Source: CATQHL01 sp965204655 (lineage in GTDB: Bacteria > Actinomycetota > Acidimicrobiia > Acidimicrobiales > CATQHL01). Taken from it: a DNA stretch of 64,000 nucleotides. Below, in pieces: positions 26,503 to 35,723 of this stretch. Numbering within the stretch: the first letter of the stretch is position 1; each line of letters begins with the position of its first letter. The stretch covers positions 1,674,001 to 1,738,000 of the forward strand of contig OZ241998.1 of NCBI GenBank assembly GCA_965204655.1, read 5' to 3'. The notes below the pieces were generated by a model, which was not told the origin of the DNA, searched no databases, and saw nothing but the letters and a program-made list of their open reading frames with translations. The position numbers were made by a program, and so were the translations under genes.

Positions 26503-28406
26503 CGAAAATAGCTGAAACACATCGCAGCGCCGATGCCGCCGATCCAGGGGGACTGGGGGGCTCGCCGGCCGAGACGGGCGCGTCATCCCCCGCGCATCAG
26601 GTGCTGCGTGAGACGTTCGGTTACGACACTTTCCGCCCCGGGCAGGAAGAGGTCATCGACGCCCTAGCCAACGGCTCAAATGTGCTTGCGGTCATGCCGA
26701 CGGGGTCGGGCAAGTCGTTGTGCTACCAGATACCCGCTCTGCTCAGAGGAGGGCTCACCCTAGTCGTCTCGCCGCTCATAGCTCTGATGGAAGACCAGGT
26801 GTCGGCGCTAGAGCTCGCAGGCGTAGAAGCGGCAGCCATCAACTCCAGCAAGACCCGAGAGGAAAACCTAGACATCTGGTACAAGGCGATCGAGCGCCCC
26901 GCTGCACTGCTCTACCTCGCCCCCGAAAGGCTGATGACCGACCGGATGATCTCAGCGCTCCAGAAACAACAAGTGCGGCTGCTCGTCGTGGACGAAGCCC
27001 ACTGCATATCCAAGTGGGGACCGGCGTTCCGACCCGAATACGAGGCCCTAGCAGGTTTGTGCGGGGCATTTCCTGGCGTCCCGATCGGAGCATTCACCGC
27101 CACGGCGGACGAGACAACGAGACTGGACATCACCCAAAAACTCTTCGCCCAACCCGGGAAGACGTTCGTGTCGGGCTTCGACAGACCGAACATTCACCTC
27201 TCGGTCGAAAGAAACTCACCTAGGCGCCGGATCGTTCAGTACGTGAAAGACCGAGCCGGCCAGAGCGGCATCGTCTACTGCCTCAGCCGCAAAGACACCG
27301 AGAACGTAGCTGAGTTGCTGAACCAAGCTGGCGTAAAGGCCCTCCCCTACCACGCCGGAATGAGCACCCAAGTCCGCAGCGAACACCAAGACGAGTTCAT
27401 GACCAGATCGGGCTTAGTGATGGTCGCCACGATCGCCTTCGGCATGGGCATAGACAAGCCGGACATCCGTTACGTGCTTCACAGCACGATCCCGGGGAGC
27501 GTAGAAGCCTATTACCAGGAACTTGGCCGAGCCGGGCGCGACGGAGAGCGGGCTGAAGCGTTGATGTTCTACGGCCTAGACGACATCCGCCGCAGACGAG
27601 GAATCATTGACGCCGACGGCCACGGCAACGAAGACCACCGAAGGCGGGAGCACAAACGTTTCGACGCGTTGATCGGCTACTGCGAAACTGCGAAGTGCCG
27701 GCGGCAGGTGCTGCTTGGGTATTTCGGCGAGGAAGTCCCCCCGTGCGGAAACTGCGACCTGTGCGAAAATCCTCCAGAGGTCATAGACGGACTTCAGCCT
27801 GCCCAGAAAGTGCTGGCCGCGGTGCAAGAGACAGGCCAGCGATTCGGGCAGGCGCACGTAATCGACGTCCTGCTGGGAGCCGGCAACCAAAAGATCCGCC
27901 AGTTCAAGCACGACCAACTCCCTGTCTACGGAACAGGAAGCGAATTCAGCAAAAACGAATGGAGGTCGCTGGTTCATCAACTCGTGGCTGCAGGCTTCCT
28001 CGCCATTGACTACAAGGGATACGGGGGCCTGTCGCAAACCTTTTTGGGCGGTGAGTTGGAGAAAGGCAACGTCGGTTTCAACTACCGGCGCGACACCATG
28101 ACACGCCGCCGCGCCCCAAAGCCGAAGACGGCGGACATCGACCGGCAAGAGCCTCTAGCCCAGGAGAGCGAGAACGAACGTTCGCTGTTCGGGCGGCTGA
28201 AAGAACTTCGACTCAGACTCGCGAGAGAGCGCTCCGTCCCGGCCTTTGTGGTGTTCCACGACACAGCACTTCGGGAAATGGCAGCACTCCGGCCAAAAAC
28301 CAAACCGGAATTCGCCGCCATTCGCGGGGTCGGCGCGCACAAACTAGAGGAATTCGCAGACGCATTCCTAGCCGAAATTCATGCTTTCGAAAATGAGGGC
28401 TCCTAA
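26475..28406 (+). CDS. recQ: ATP-dependent DNA helicase RecQ
   Basis: 3'-to-5' DNA helicase for recombination and fork repair. 643 residues, or 636 from the second ATG at 26496. Walker A is MPTGSGKS (about 74-81) and the DEAH box is at 173-176. The zinc-binding cysteines are in CETAKC and CGNCDLC, then winged-helix and a C-terminal HRDC-like domain (EMAALRPKTKPEFAAIRGVG). In the aromatic-rich loop after the DEAH box the usual WGHDFRPEY is WGPAFRPEY: the conserved His and Asp are Pro183 and Ala184. It is divergent from the solute-binding protein; the 235 bases between presumably hold both promoters. Confidence 0.95.
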   Translation: MEIRGMAMETKIAETHRSADAADPGGLGGSPAETGASSPAHQVLRETFGYDTFRPGQEEVIDALANGSNVLAVMPTGSGKSLCYQIPALLRGGLTLVVSPLIALMEDQVSALELAGVEAAAINSSKTREENLDIWYKAIERPAALLYLAPERLMTDRMISALQKQQVRLLVVDEAHCISKWGPAFRPEYEALAGLCGAFPGVPIGAFTATADETTRLDITQKLFAQPGKTFVSGFDRPNIHLSVERNSPRRRIVQYVKDRAGQSGIVYCLSRKDTENVAELLNQAGVKALPYHAGMSTQVRSEHQDEFMTRSGLVMVATIAFGMGIDKPDIRYVLHSTIPGSVEAYYQELGRAGRDGERAEALMFYGLDDIRRRRGIIDADGHGNEDHRRREHKRFDALIGYCETAKCRRQVLLGYFGEEVPPCGNCDLCENPPEVIDGLQPAQKVLAAVQETGQRFGQAHVIDVLLGAGNQKIRQFKHDQLPVYGTGSEFSKNEWRSLVHQLVAAGFLAIDYKGYGGLSQTFLGGELEKGNVGFNYRRDTMTRRRAPKPKTADIDRQEPLAQESENERSLFGRLKELRLRLARERSVPAFVVFHDTALREMAALRPKTKPEFAAIRGVGAHKLEEFADAFLAEIHAFENEGS

Positions 28407-28449
28407 TTCTCGTCAGTTGGGGCTCACCCCACCCCACCCCCGTAGCGGG

Positions 28450-30750
28450 TCATTGTGGACCCCAACAATCCACTTCCACATCTACACTGGCACGGACACC
28501 GCAGACGTGGAAATAGCCTGCGCTGATGTTGGAGTACCTCCGCTCAATACCTCTGCGGTCGATCGGGGCCGGCAGCACCTGGCTTCGGTCATGCAAGTCC
28601 CAACACTCGACGTACCCGCCGCTTCGGCCGCATGCGTGCCAGCCTCCCACTTCTAAGGAGTCAAATCGCTTCCCACCGGTTTCTTCCCCGTAGACGTAGT
28701 TCCGAAGTCCCCAGCATTTAACTTCTCCTGTTATACTTAAAGCGCACGCCTGAAACCTGCCCACCCCTACATCCACAAACACCCCCTCCGGCGGAGACAA
28801 GAGCGACCAGTTGAAGATATCAGACACCCGGACATCCTTTTCGTTCTCCAAGTTTTCATTCCCCCAGCAGGCTTCTACAACATACCGCCCCCGCACCACA
28901 ACACAATAGTTCCCCGAGGTAAATATTCCATTCCCCCAGCAGAGCAGAGAACCGTCCGCCCTCAACCCGCACGAATAACCCCAATCAACCGAAGAGGGGT
29001 AATAGCTCCCCCTATTCGGTTTCTGGAAAGGCCAAGAATGGTCATGCCCGCCCCAGCCGGCGGATATGAACACTAACGGTTCCCTCGGGGCTATTACTTT
29101 GCTGTGCCGCCGGGCGTCATCGCCGCCCCAGCACTCCACTTCACCCGAGACGCGCAATCCGCAAGTGAAATTAACTGAGGCTGCTAATTCGGTGAACTCC
29201 CCTCTCGGGGGGCTGGCTTGCCCGAACTCATCCGACCCCCAACACTCCACCGCACCGGTAGGTCGCAGCCCGCACGCATGATCGCCGCCAAGGCTCAAGG
29301 AGGTGAACACCCCGGAGGGGGCTTCTGTTTCCCTAAACGATGTGCCCCCCGAATGAAACCCGGAAGCCGATATCCGCAGCATCGCTGGAGGGGCGGGTGT
29401 TCCCCACACCAAGGCGAAGCACCGAACTGCCCCATCAACGAATAAAGCACACGCATTCATACCATCACTACTTGAAGCGAATTCGAACTGGAAGACATTC
29501 TCCAACATATGAAGTTCCTCATAAAACGCAGTCAAGCTATCAGGAATCCCCAAGTCCCTCCACCAACAAAGCAGGGTGTTATCCACGCGAACCCCGCAGG
29601 CATCCACCAAACCGACCTCCACTTGGATAAACTTTTCCCCTTCCGGGGGGCTTTTCGCGCCCCATCCCCGAATATCTCTGTTCCAGCACTCCACTTCTCC
29701 ACCCCGGCGCCGACCGCAAGCGTACTCATGCGATCCCAGGGAGATCGACTCGAACTCACCCTCAGGGGGCTGCAGATATGTCCAACCCCGATTCACCTCG
29801 CTTCCGATGTCGTAATCCCCCCAACACTCCACCGAATTATCCAAGCGCAACCCGCACACATGTCCCCCGCCTCCGGCGCTCACCGCCTTGAAAGCCCCCA
29901 AAGGAGGAAGTTGCTCACCTTTCCCAAATCTCTTAAAACCATTACCCCAACACTCAACCCCGCCCAACGGACGCAGACCGCACACGAAATCATCACCCGC
30001 GGAGATAGAGGTGAACTCCCCACCCGGGGGGAACACCGCCCCCGCCCAGCGAGAAGACGTACCCCAACACTCCGCCTGACCCCCAGGGCGCAAAGCGCAA
30101 GCGTGCTCTATTCCCACGCTGACTGAAACGAACTCCCCACCCGGGGGCGGTACAGACGCCAATGGGCTAGCTCCCCAACACTCCAACTCCCCGTCAGGGC
30201 GTATACCGCACGCCGCCTCACGGCCCGCGTCCACCGCCGCAAAACCCCCTTTTGGGGTCTGCACCGAAGGCTCCCCCCAATAATCATAGCTTTCCTCGAC
30301 GTATTCCACGCCCGAATCGTAATCATAAAACACACCCAAACCGTAATCATAAACGGACTTTGGAACGGGCTTTAGCGTGGGGCGGAACGGCTCCTCCCAA
30401 TACCAACACTCCACAGCATCATCCCTCTCATACAAACCACACGAATAATTCACCCCAGCACTCAAACGCTCACGCGCACTCCACGGAACATCAGAAACAG
30501 AAACAGGCAACTCCGGAACAGGCAAAGTAGGCTGAGTGTACACATCAGCAGGAGCACTAGTCGACGTCACAGGCGGCGCCGTAGTAGTCGTCGTAGAAGT
30601 GGCAGCAGTCGTGGCAGCAACCCGCGCAGGCGTCGGGTTGGGCGGAACTTCAGGCGCAACAGCAGGCGGAGGCGCCGGGCTTCCGCCGCCGCAGGACGCC
30701 GCCAACAGGACAGCAACCAACCACAACAGCAACCAGGTCTTGCGTCTCAC
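28450..30750 (-). CDS. RCC1-repeat lipoprotein, third of three paralogues
   Basis: Predicted surface lipoprotein of 766 residues. The signal peptide TWLLLWLVAVLLAASC has a lipobox cysteine and is followed by GGGSP and a Pro/Thr-rich linker (shorter than in its paralogues). The rest is about 14-15 repeats with the pattern G-x-F-x-x-V-x-x-G-x-x-HACGLR-x-x-G-x-VECWG, the RCC1 type (roughly 45 residues each). The start is the GTG at 30750 with GGGAG upstream; a longer frame reaches into the preceding gene and is rejected. It differs from the other two at many positions. Function unknown; RCC1 propellers usually bind other proteins. Convergent with recQ. Confidence 0.75.
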   Translation of the reverse strand: MRRKTWLLLWLVAVLLAASCGGGSPAPPPAVAPEVPPNPTPARVAATTAATSTTTTTAPPVTSTSAPADVYTQPTLPVPELPVSVSDVPWSARERLSAGVNYSCGLYERDDAVECWYWEEPFRPTLKPVPKSVYDYGLGVFYDYDSGVEYVEESYDYWGEPSVQTPKGGFAAVDAGREAACGIRPDGELECWGASPLASVPPPGGEFVSVSVGIEHACALRPGGQAECWGTSSRWAGAVFPPGGEFTSISAGDDFVCGLRPLGGVECWGNGFKRFGKGEQLPPLGAFKAVSAGGGGHVCGLRLDNSVECWGDYDIGSEVNRGWTYLQPPEGEFESISLGSHEYACGRRRGGEVECWNRDIRGWGAKSPPEGEKFIQVEVGLVDACGVRVDNTLLCWWRDLGIPDSLTAFYEELHMLENVFQFEFASSSDGMNACALFVDGAVRCFALVWGTPAPPAMLRISASGFHSGGTSFRETEAPSGVFTSLSLGGDHACGLRPTGAVECWGSDEFGQASPPRGEFTELAASVNFTCGLRVSGEVECWGGDDARRHSKVIAPREPLVFISAGWGGHDHSWPFQKPNRGSYYPSSVDWGYSCGLRADGSLLCWGNGIFTSGNYCVVVRGRYVVEACWGNENLENEKDVRVSDIFNWSLLSPPEGVFVDVGVGRFQACALSITGEVKCWGLRNYVYGEETGGKRFDSLEVGGWHACGRSGGYVECWDLHDRSQVLPAPIDRRGIERRYSNISAGYFHVCGVRASVDVEVDCWGPQ

Positions 30751-30839
30751 CTTGTTTCTCCCTTCAACAAGGATCTTCCTCGTCACACCCACGAACTCAG
30801 TCTCCGTTTGGTTCATAGTTGCGAAAGTTGGGGGTTCGT

Positions 30840-33200
30840 TTACTTGAGGGAGCGGGGTATTGCGGGACCCCAGCATTCTGCGCCTCCCCAGCCCAAGGCG
30901 CAGACGTGGAAATAGCCTGCGCTGATATAAGTGTATCTCCGCTCGTAACCTCTGCTAGTGGTCGGGGCCGGCAGCACCCGCCTTTGGGTATCCAAGTCCC
31001 AGCACTCGACTATCTCGTCCGAGTCCAGGCCGCAGGCGTGCCACCCCCCTACTTCTAAGGAATCGAACCGCTCCACCTGCCCGGTTTTCTCTCCATAAGT
31101 GTAGTCATCTCCCCACCCCCAGCATTTAACTTCCTTAGTTACGCTTAAAGCGCACGCCTGAAACCTGCCCACCCCCACGTCCACGAACACGCCCTCAGGC
31201 GGAGACAACAGCGGCCCATCCTCGTTTCTTAGGCTGTCGTACAGTTGGATGTCGTCTTCGTCTAAGCGAACTCCTTTGTTCCCCCAGCAGAGCAGAGAAC
31301 CATCCGCCCGCAACCCGCACGAATAACCCCAATCAACAGAAGAAGGAGAATGCCCCACCCTATCCGGTCTCTGGAAAGGCCAAGGATGATAATGCCCACC
31401 CCAACCGGCGTCTACGAACACTAACCGCTCCCTCGGGGCTACTACTTTGCTGTGCATCCATTCTCTGCCGCCTTTGTCCCCGCCCCAGCACTCCACCACA
31501 CCCGAAACGCGCAGCCCGCAAGTGAAGTTAACTGAGGCTGCTAGTTCGGTGAACTTCCCCTCGGGGGGGCTGGCTTTCCCATACTCGTCCGACCCCCAAC
31601 ACTCCACCGCACCACTAGGACGCAGCCCGCACACGTGATCGTTGCCCGCGCTCACCGCGGTGAATACGCCTGGGGGGGATTTTGTTTCTGTTCCCCCGAA
31701 GAAGCACTGAACTGTTCTATCAACGAATAGAAAACACGCTCCCTCCCAACCCATTTCGTACTGGAGGACATTCTCCCACGTATCACTCTCCTCACTAGAC
31801 GAACTATCATTGACCTCTAAGTATCTAGACCAGCAAAGCAGAGTGTTATCCACGCGAACTCCGCAAGCATGCGACCCCCAGACCTCTACTTGGGTGAACT
31901 TTTCCCCTTCCGGGGGGCCATCCGCGGGCTTAGCTTGCCCTAGATATCGCCTGCTCCAGCACTCCGCTTCCCCGCCCGGGCGCAGACCGCAAGCATAATC
32001 ACCCACTCCCAGGGAAACCGATTCGAACTCTCCCCCAGGGGGCAGCAGATACGTAGAAGCCGCAGAATCATAGTTCCCGAGGTCGTAGTTCCCCCAGCAC
32101 TCCACGGAGTTATCCAAGCGCAGCCCGCACACGTCTCCCCACCCTCCGGCGCTCACCGCTTTGAAAACCCCCGGAGGAGGCAGCGCATCCCCCCTCCCCG
32201 AACTCCTGTAACCACCTCCCCAACACTCAACCTCACCCGACCGGCGCAAACCGCACACAGCATCCTCGCTCGCGGAGATTGAAGTGAACTCCCCCCCGGG
32301 GGGGAACATCGCCCCCGCCATGCGGGTAGACGTGCCCCAACATTCCGCCTGACCCTCGGGGCGTAAAGCGCAGGCGTGTTCTATTCCCACGCTCACTGAA
32401 ACGAACTCCCCACCCGGGGGAGGCACAGAAGCCAACGGGCTCGCCCCCCAACACTCCAACACACCAGAGGGGCGTATCCCGCACGCCGCCTCACGACCCG
32501 CATCCACCGCCACAAACCCACCTTCGGGGGTCTCCACAGAAGGCTCCCCCCAACCATCATAGGCTTCCTTCCAACCAAGAGCAGCGGGGGAATCTGTCGT
32601 GGGGCGGAACGGCTCCCCCCAATACCAACACTCCACAGCGTCATCCCGCCCATACAAATCACACGAATAATTCAACCCAGCACTCAAACGCTCACGCTCA
32701 AGCCACGGAACATCAGAAGCAGAAACAGGCAACACCGGAACAGGCAAAGTAGGCGGAGTATACTCCTCACCCTCCGGAACCATCCTACCAGGCGGCGGAA
32801 CCATCCTCCCATTCAAAGGCACCGGGACCTCAGGAACACCAGTCGACGTCACAGCCGGCACCGTCGTAGACGTAGTCGTCGTCGTAGTTACAGCCGTAGT
32901 TGTCGTAGGAGTAGTCGTGGTAGTGGTGGTGGTGGCACGCGTAGTTGTCGTCGAAATAGTCGTAGTAGTGGTTGTGGCAACATCTGTGGTAGTAGTTGAG
33001 ATCCCCACGACGGAAGCCGGAGGCGCCTCAGTGGGAGGAATCCCCGTCTCGGGCCGAGGCGGGATGGAAACCCTCGTGGGCGCCGAGGCAGGCGGAACTT
33101 CAGGCGCAACAGCAGGCGGAGGCGCCGGGCTTCCGCCGCCGCAGGACGCCGCCAACAGGACAGCAACCAACCACAACGGCAACCAGGTCTTGCGCCTCAC
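30840..33200 (-). CDS. RCC1-repeat lipoprotein, second of three paralogues
   Basis: Predicted lipoprotein of 786 residues, signal TWLPLWLVAVLLAASC. A linker of about 170 residues follows that includes a threonine-rich part of over 50 residues (runs of three to eight Thr separated by Val, Ile, Ala, Arg or Pro). Then come 14 RCC1-type repeats, each closing with a CWG-like motif; one blade has QCFFGG instead. RCC1 itself is a seven-bladed propeller, so 14 repeats would fit two propellers. The start is a GTG at 33200 with AGGAG upstream. Its last 200 residues are almost identical to the first paralogue. Confidence 0.75.
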   Translation of the reverse strand: MRRKTWLPLWLVAVLLAASCGGGSPAPPPAVAPEVPPASAPTRVSIPPRPETGIPPTEAPPASVVGISTTTTDVATTTTTTISTTTTRATTTTTTTTPTTTTAVTTTTTTSTTVPAVTSTGVPEVPVPLNGRMVPPPGRMVPEGEEYTPPTLPVPVLPVSASDVPWLERERLSAGLNYSCDLYGRDDAVECWYWGEPFRPTTDSPAALGWKEAYDGWGEPSVETPEGGFVAVDAGREAACGIRPSGVLECWGASPLASVPPPGGEFVSVSVGIEHACALRPEGQAECWGTSTRMAGAMFPPGGEFTSISASEDAVCGLRRSGEVECWGGGYRSSGRGDALPPPGVFKAVSAGGWGDVCGLRLDNSVECWGNYDLGNYDSAASTYLLPPGGEFESVSLGVGDYACGLRPGGEAECWSRRYLGQAKPADGPPEGEKFTQVEVWGSHACGVRVDNTLLCWSRYLEVNDSSSSEESDTWENVLQYEMGWEGACFLFVDRTVQCFFGGTETKSPPGVFTAVSAGNDHVCGLRPSGAVECWGSDEYGKASPPEGKFTELAASVNFTCGLRVSGVVECWGGDKGGREWMHSKVVAPRERLVFVDAGWGGHYHPWPFQRPDRVGHSPSSVDWGYSCGLRADGSLLCWGNKGVRLDEDDIQLYDSLRNEDGPLLSPPEGVFVDVGVGRFQACALSVTKEVKCWGWGDDYTYGEKTGQVERFDSLEVGGWHACGLDSDEIVECWDLDTQRRVLPAPTTSRGYERRYTYISAGYFHVCALGWGGAECWGPAIPRSLK
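32860..33000 (-). repeat. Trinucleotide-rich stretch coding the Thr linker, paralogue two
   Basis: About 140 bases made mostly of GTC, GTA, GTG and GTT triplets on the plus strand, coding Thr runs on the minus strand. Such simple sequence can change length by slippage in steps of three and so alter the linker without breaking the frame. Confidence 0.8.
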
Positions 33201-33292
33201 CTTGTTTTTTCTCCTTTCAACAAGGATCCCCCTAGTCACGCCCACGAATTCATTCTCCGTTTGGTTCATAGTTGCGAAAGTTGGGGGTTCGT

Positions 33293-35677
33293 TTACTTGA
33301 GGGAGCGGGGCATTGCGGGACCCCAGCATTCTGCGCCTCCCCAGCCCAAGGCGCAGACGTGGAAATAGCCTGCGCTGATATAAGTGTATCTCCGCTCGTA
33401 ACCTCTGCTAGTGGTCGGGGCCGGCAGCACCCGCCTTTGGGTATCCAAGTCCCAGCACTCGACTATCTCGTCCGAGTCCAGGCCGCAGGCGTGCCACCCC
33501 CCTACTTCTAAGGAATCGAACCGCTCCACCTGCCCGGTTTTCTCTCCGTAGACATAGTCCCCGTCCCACCCCCAGCATTTAACTTCCTTAGTTACGCTTA
33601 AAGCGCACGCCTGAAACCTGCCCACCCCCACGTCCACGAACACGCCCTCAGGCGGAGACAAGATCGGCCCATCCTCGTTTCTTAGGCTGTCGTACAGTTG
33701 GATGTCGTCTTCGTCTAAGCGAACTCCTTTGTTCCCCCAGCAGAGCAGAGAACCATCCGCCCGCAACCCGCACGAATAACCCCAATCAACAGAAGAAGGA
33801 GAATGCCCCACCCTATCCGGTCTCTGGAAAGGCCAAGGATGATAATGCCCACCCCAACCGGCGTCTACGAACACTAACCGCTCCCTCGGGGCTACTACTT
33901 TGCTGTGCCTCCCCTCTCTGCCTCCGCCCCAGCACTCCACTACGCCCGAAGGGCGCAATCCGCAAGTGAAATCGACTGAGGCTGCTAGTTCGGTGAACTC
34001 CCCCCCGGGGGGGCTGGCTTGCCCGTACTCGTCCGACCCCCAGCACTCCACCACACCACCAGGACGCAAACCGCACGCATGACCGCTGCCCATGATCGTA
34101 TTGCCGCCCACGCTCACCGAAGAAAACACACCCGAGGGGGCTTCTATTTCACTCAACGGGCCGTCAAATAAGCACTGAACTGTTCCATCAACGAATAAAG
34201 CGCACGCACCCCCCCCGACACCGAATTCGAACTGGAGGACATTCTCCAACATATGAAGTTCCTCATGAATCTCAACCAAACTATCAGTGATCTCAAAGTG
34301 TCTCCACCAACATGACAGGGTGTTGTCCACGCGAACTCCGCAGGCGTTCGACCATCCGGCCTCTACTTGGGTGAACTTTTCCCCTTCTGGGGGGCTATAC
34401 GCGGGCTTAGCTTGCCCTAGATATCGCCTGCTCCAGCACTCTGCTTCCCCGCCCGGGCGCAGACCGCAAACGTAATCTTCCGCTCCTAGGGAAACCGATT
34501 CGAACTCCCCCCCAGGGGGCAACAAATACGTAGAAGCCGCAGAATCATAGTTCCCGAGGTCGTAGTTCCCCCAGCACTCCACGGAGTTATCCAAGCGCAG
34601 CCCGCACACGTCTCCCCACCCTCCGGCGCTCACCGCTTTGAAAACCCCCGGAGGAGGCAGCGCATCCCCCCTCCCCGAACTCCTGTAACCACCTCCCCAA
34701 CACTCAACCTCACCCGACCGGCGCAAACCGCACACAGCATCCTCGCTCGCGGAGATAGAGGTGAACTCCCCCCCGGGGGGGAACACCGCCCCCGCCATGC
34801 GGGTAGACGTACCCCAACATTCCGCCTGCCCCCCGGGGCGCAACCCGCAGGCGTGCTCTATCCCCACGCTCACTGAAACGAACACCCCACCCGGGGGAGG
34901 CACAGAAGCCAACGGGCCCGCCCCCCAACACTCCAACACACCAGAAGGGCGTATCCCGCACGCCGCCTCACGACCCGCATCCACCGCCACAAACCCACCT
35001 TCGGGGGTCTCCACAGAAGGCTCCCCCCAACCATCATAGGCTTCCTTCCAACCAAGAGCAGCGGGGGAATCTGTCGTGGGGCGGAACGGCTCCCCCCAAT
35101 ACCAACACTCCACAGCATCATCCCGCCCATACAAATCACAAGAATAATTCAACCCAGCACTCAAACGCTCACGCTCAAGCCACGGAACATCAGAAGCAGA
35201 AACAGGCAACACCGGAACAGGCAAAGTAGGCGGAGTATACTCCTCACCCTCCGGAACCATCCTACCAGGCGGCGGAACCATCCTCCCATTCAAAGGCACC
35301 GGGACCTCAGGAACACCAGTCGACGTCACAGCCGGCACCGTCGTAGACGTAGTCGTCGTCGTAGTTACAGCCGTAGTTGTCGTAGGAGTAGTCGTGGTAG
35401 TGGTGGTGGTGGCACGCGTAGTTGTCGTCGAAATAGTCGTAGTAGTGGTTGTGGCAACATCTGTGGTAGTAGTTGAGATCCCAGCAGCGGAAGCAGGAGG
35501 CCTCTCGATGGGGGTAACCTCCGCCTCGGGAAGAGACGGAGGGGAAACCCGAGCGGGCGCCGGGGCAGGCGGAACTTCAGGCGCAACAGCAGGCGGGGAC
35601 GCCGGGCTCCCGCCACCGCAGGACACCGCCAACAGGACAGCAACCAACCACAACAGCAACCAGATCTTGCGTCTCAT
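33293..35677 (-). CDS. RCC1-repeat lipoprotein, first of three paralogues
   Basis: Predicted lipoprotein of 794 residues, signal peptide IWLLLWLVAVLLAVSC with lipobox Cys and the same GGGSP start. The Thr-rich linker and 14 RCC1-type repeats are as in the second paralogue. ATG start at 35677 with GGGAG ten bases upstream. It follows the FN3-metzincin gene by 46 bases, so that gene and the three lipoproteins are probably one transcript. It is nearly identical to the second paralogue at both ends, but around the seventh-eighth repeat (EELHMLENVLQFEF) it resembles the third. Confidence 0.75.
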   Translation of the reverse strand: MRRKIWLLLWLVAVLLAVSCGGGSPASPPAVAPEVPPAPAPARVSPPSLPEAEVTPIERPPASAAGISTTTTDVATTTTTTISTTTTRATTTTTTTTPTTTTAVTTTTTTSTTVPAVTSTGVPEVPVPLNGRMVPPPGRMVPEGEEYTPPTLPVPVLPVSASDVPWLERERLSAGLNYSCDLYGRDDAVECWYWGEPFRPTTDSPAALGWKEAYDGWGEPSVETPEGGFVAVDAGREAACGIRPSGVLECWGAGPLASVPPPGGVFVSVSVGIEHACGLRPGGQAECWGTSTRMAGAVFPPGGEFTSISASEDAVCGLRRSGEVECWGGGYRSSGRGDALPPPGVFKAVSAGGWGDVCGLRLDNSVECWGNYDLGNYDSAASTYLLPPGGEFESVSLGAEDYVCGLRPGGEAECWSRRYLGQAKPAYSPPEGEKFTQVEAGWSNACGVRVDNTLSCWWRHFEITDSLVEIHEELHMLENVLQFEFGVGGGACALFVDGTVQCLFDGPLSEIEAPSGVFSSVSVGGNTIMGSGHACGLRPGGVVECWGSDEYGQASPPGGEFTELAASVDFTCGLRPSGVVECWGGGREGRHSKVVAPRERLVFVDAGWGGHYHPWPFQRPDRVGHSPSSVDWGYSCGLRADGSLLCWGNKGVRLDEDDIQLYDSLRNEDGPILSPPEGVFVDVGVGRFQACALSVTKEVKCWGWDGDYVYGEKTGQVERFDSLEVGGWHACGLDSDEIVECWDLDTQRRVLPAPTTSRGYERRYTYISAGYFHVCALGWGGAECWGPAMPRSLK
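35337..35477 (-). repeat. Trinucleotide-rich stretch coding the Thr linker, paralogue one
   Basis: Base-for-base the same simple-sequence tract as in paralogue two, about 2.48 kb away, again coding the Thr-rich linker between the lipid anchor and the RCC1 repeats. Confidence 0.8.
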
Positions 35678-35723
35678 TGAATTTTCTCCCTTCAACAAAC
35701 GTTTACTAACAACAATAGAGGCC

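Larger units (their letters stand above)
28450..35677 (-). repeat. Tandem triplication of a 2.45-kb gene-plus-spacer unit
   Basis: The three RCC1 lipoprotein genes and their 90-base spacers are direct repeats with a period near 2.45 kb. The spacer after paralogue one (33201-33292) is nearly identical to the spacer after paralogue two (30751-30839), so the duplicated unit includes non-coding DNA. Copies one and two are the closest pair. Confidence 0.85.

Noticed and set aside
28407..28449. G-quadruplex or terminator in the recQ/RCC1 junction
   Set aside because: Only three adjacent runs of four or more C (G on the other strand) are present and the possible hairpin stem is three pairs.
30751..30876. 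N-terminal extensions of the RCC1 lipoproteins (MLGSRN, MNQTE)
   Set aside because: They lie in the duplicated spacer in front of the signal peptide; the GTG or ATG directly before RRK has a ribosome binding site and gives a proper lipoprotein signal.
32917..33300. Plus-strand frame rich in Val (MVVVVVARVVVV) opposite the Thr linker
   Set aside because: It is the antisense reading of the Thr tract and has no coding signs of its own.
28450..35677. Regularly spaced repeats that might be a CRISPR array
   Set aside because: The repeats are degenerate, in frame and code RCC1 blades; there are no constant spacers or cas genes.
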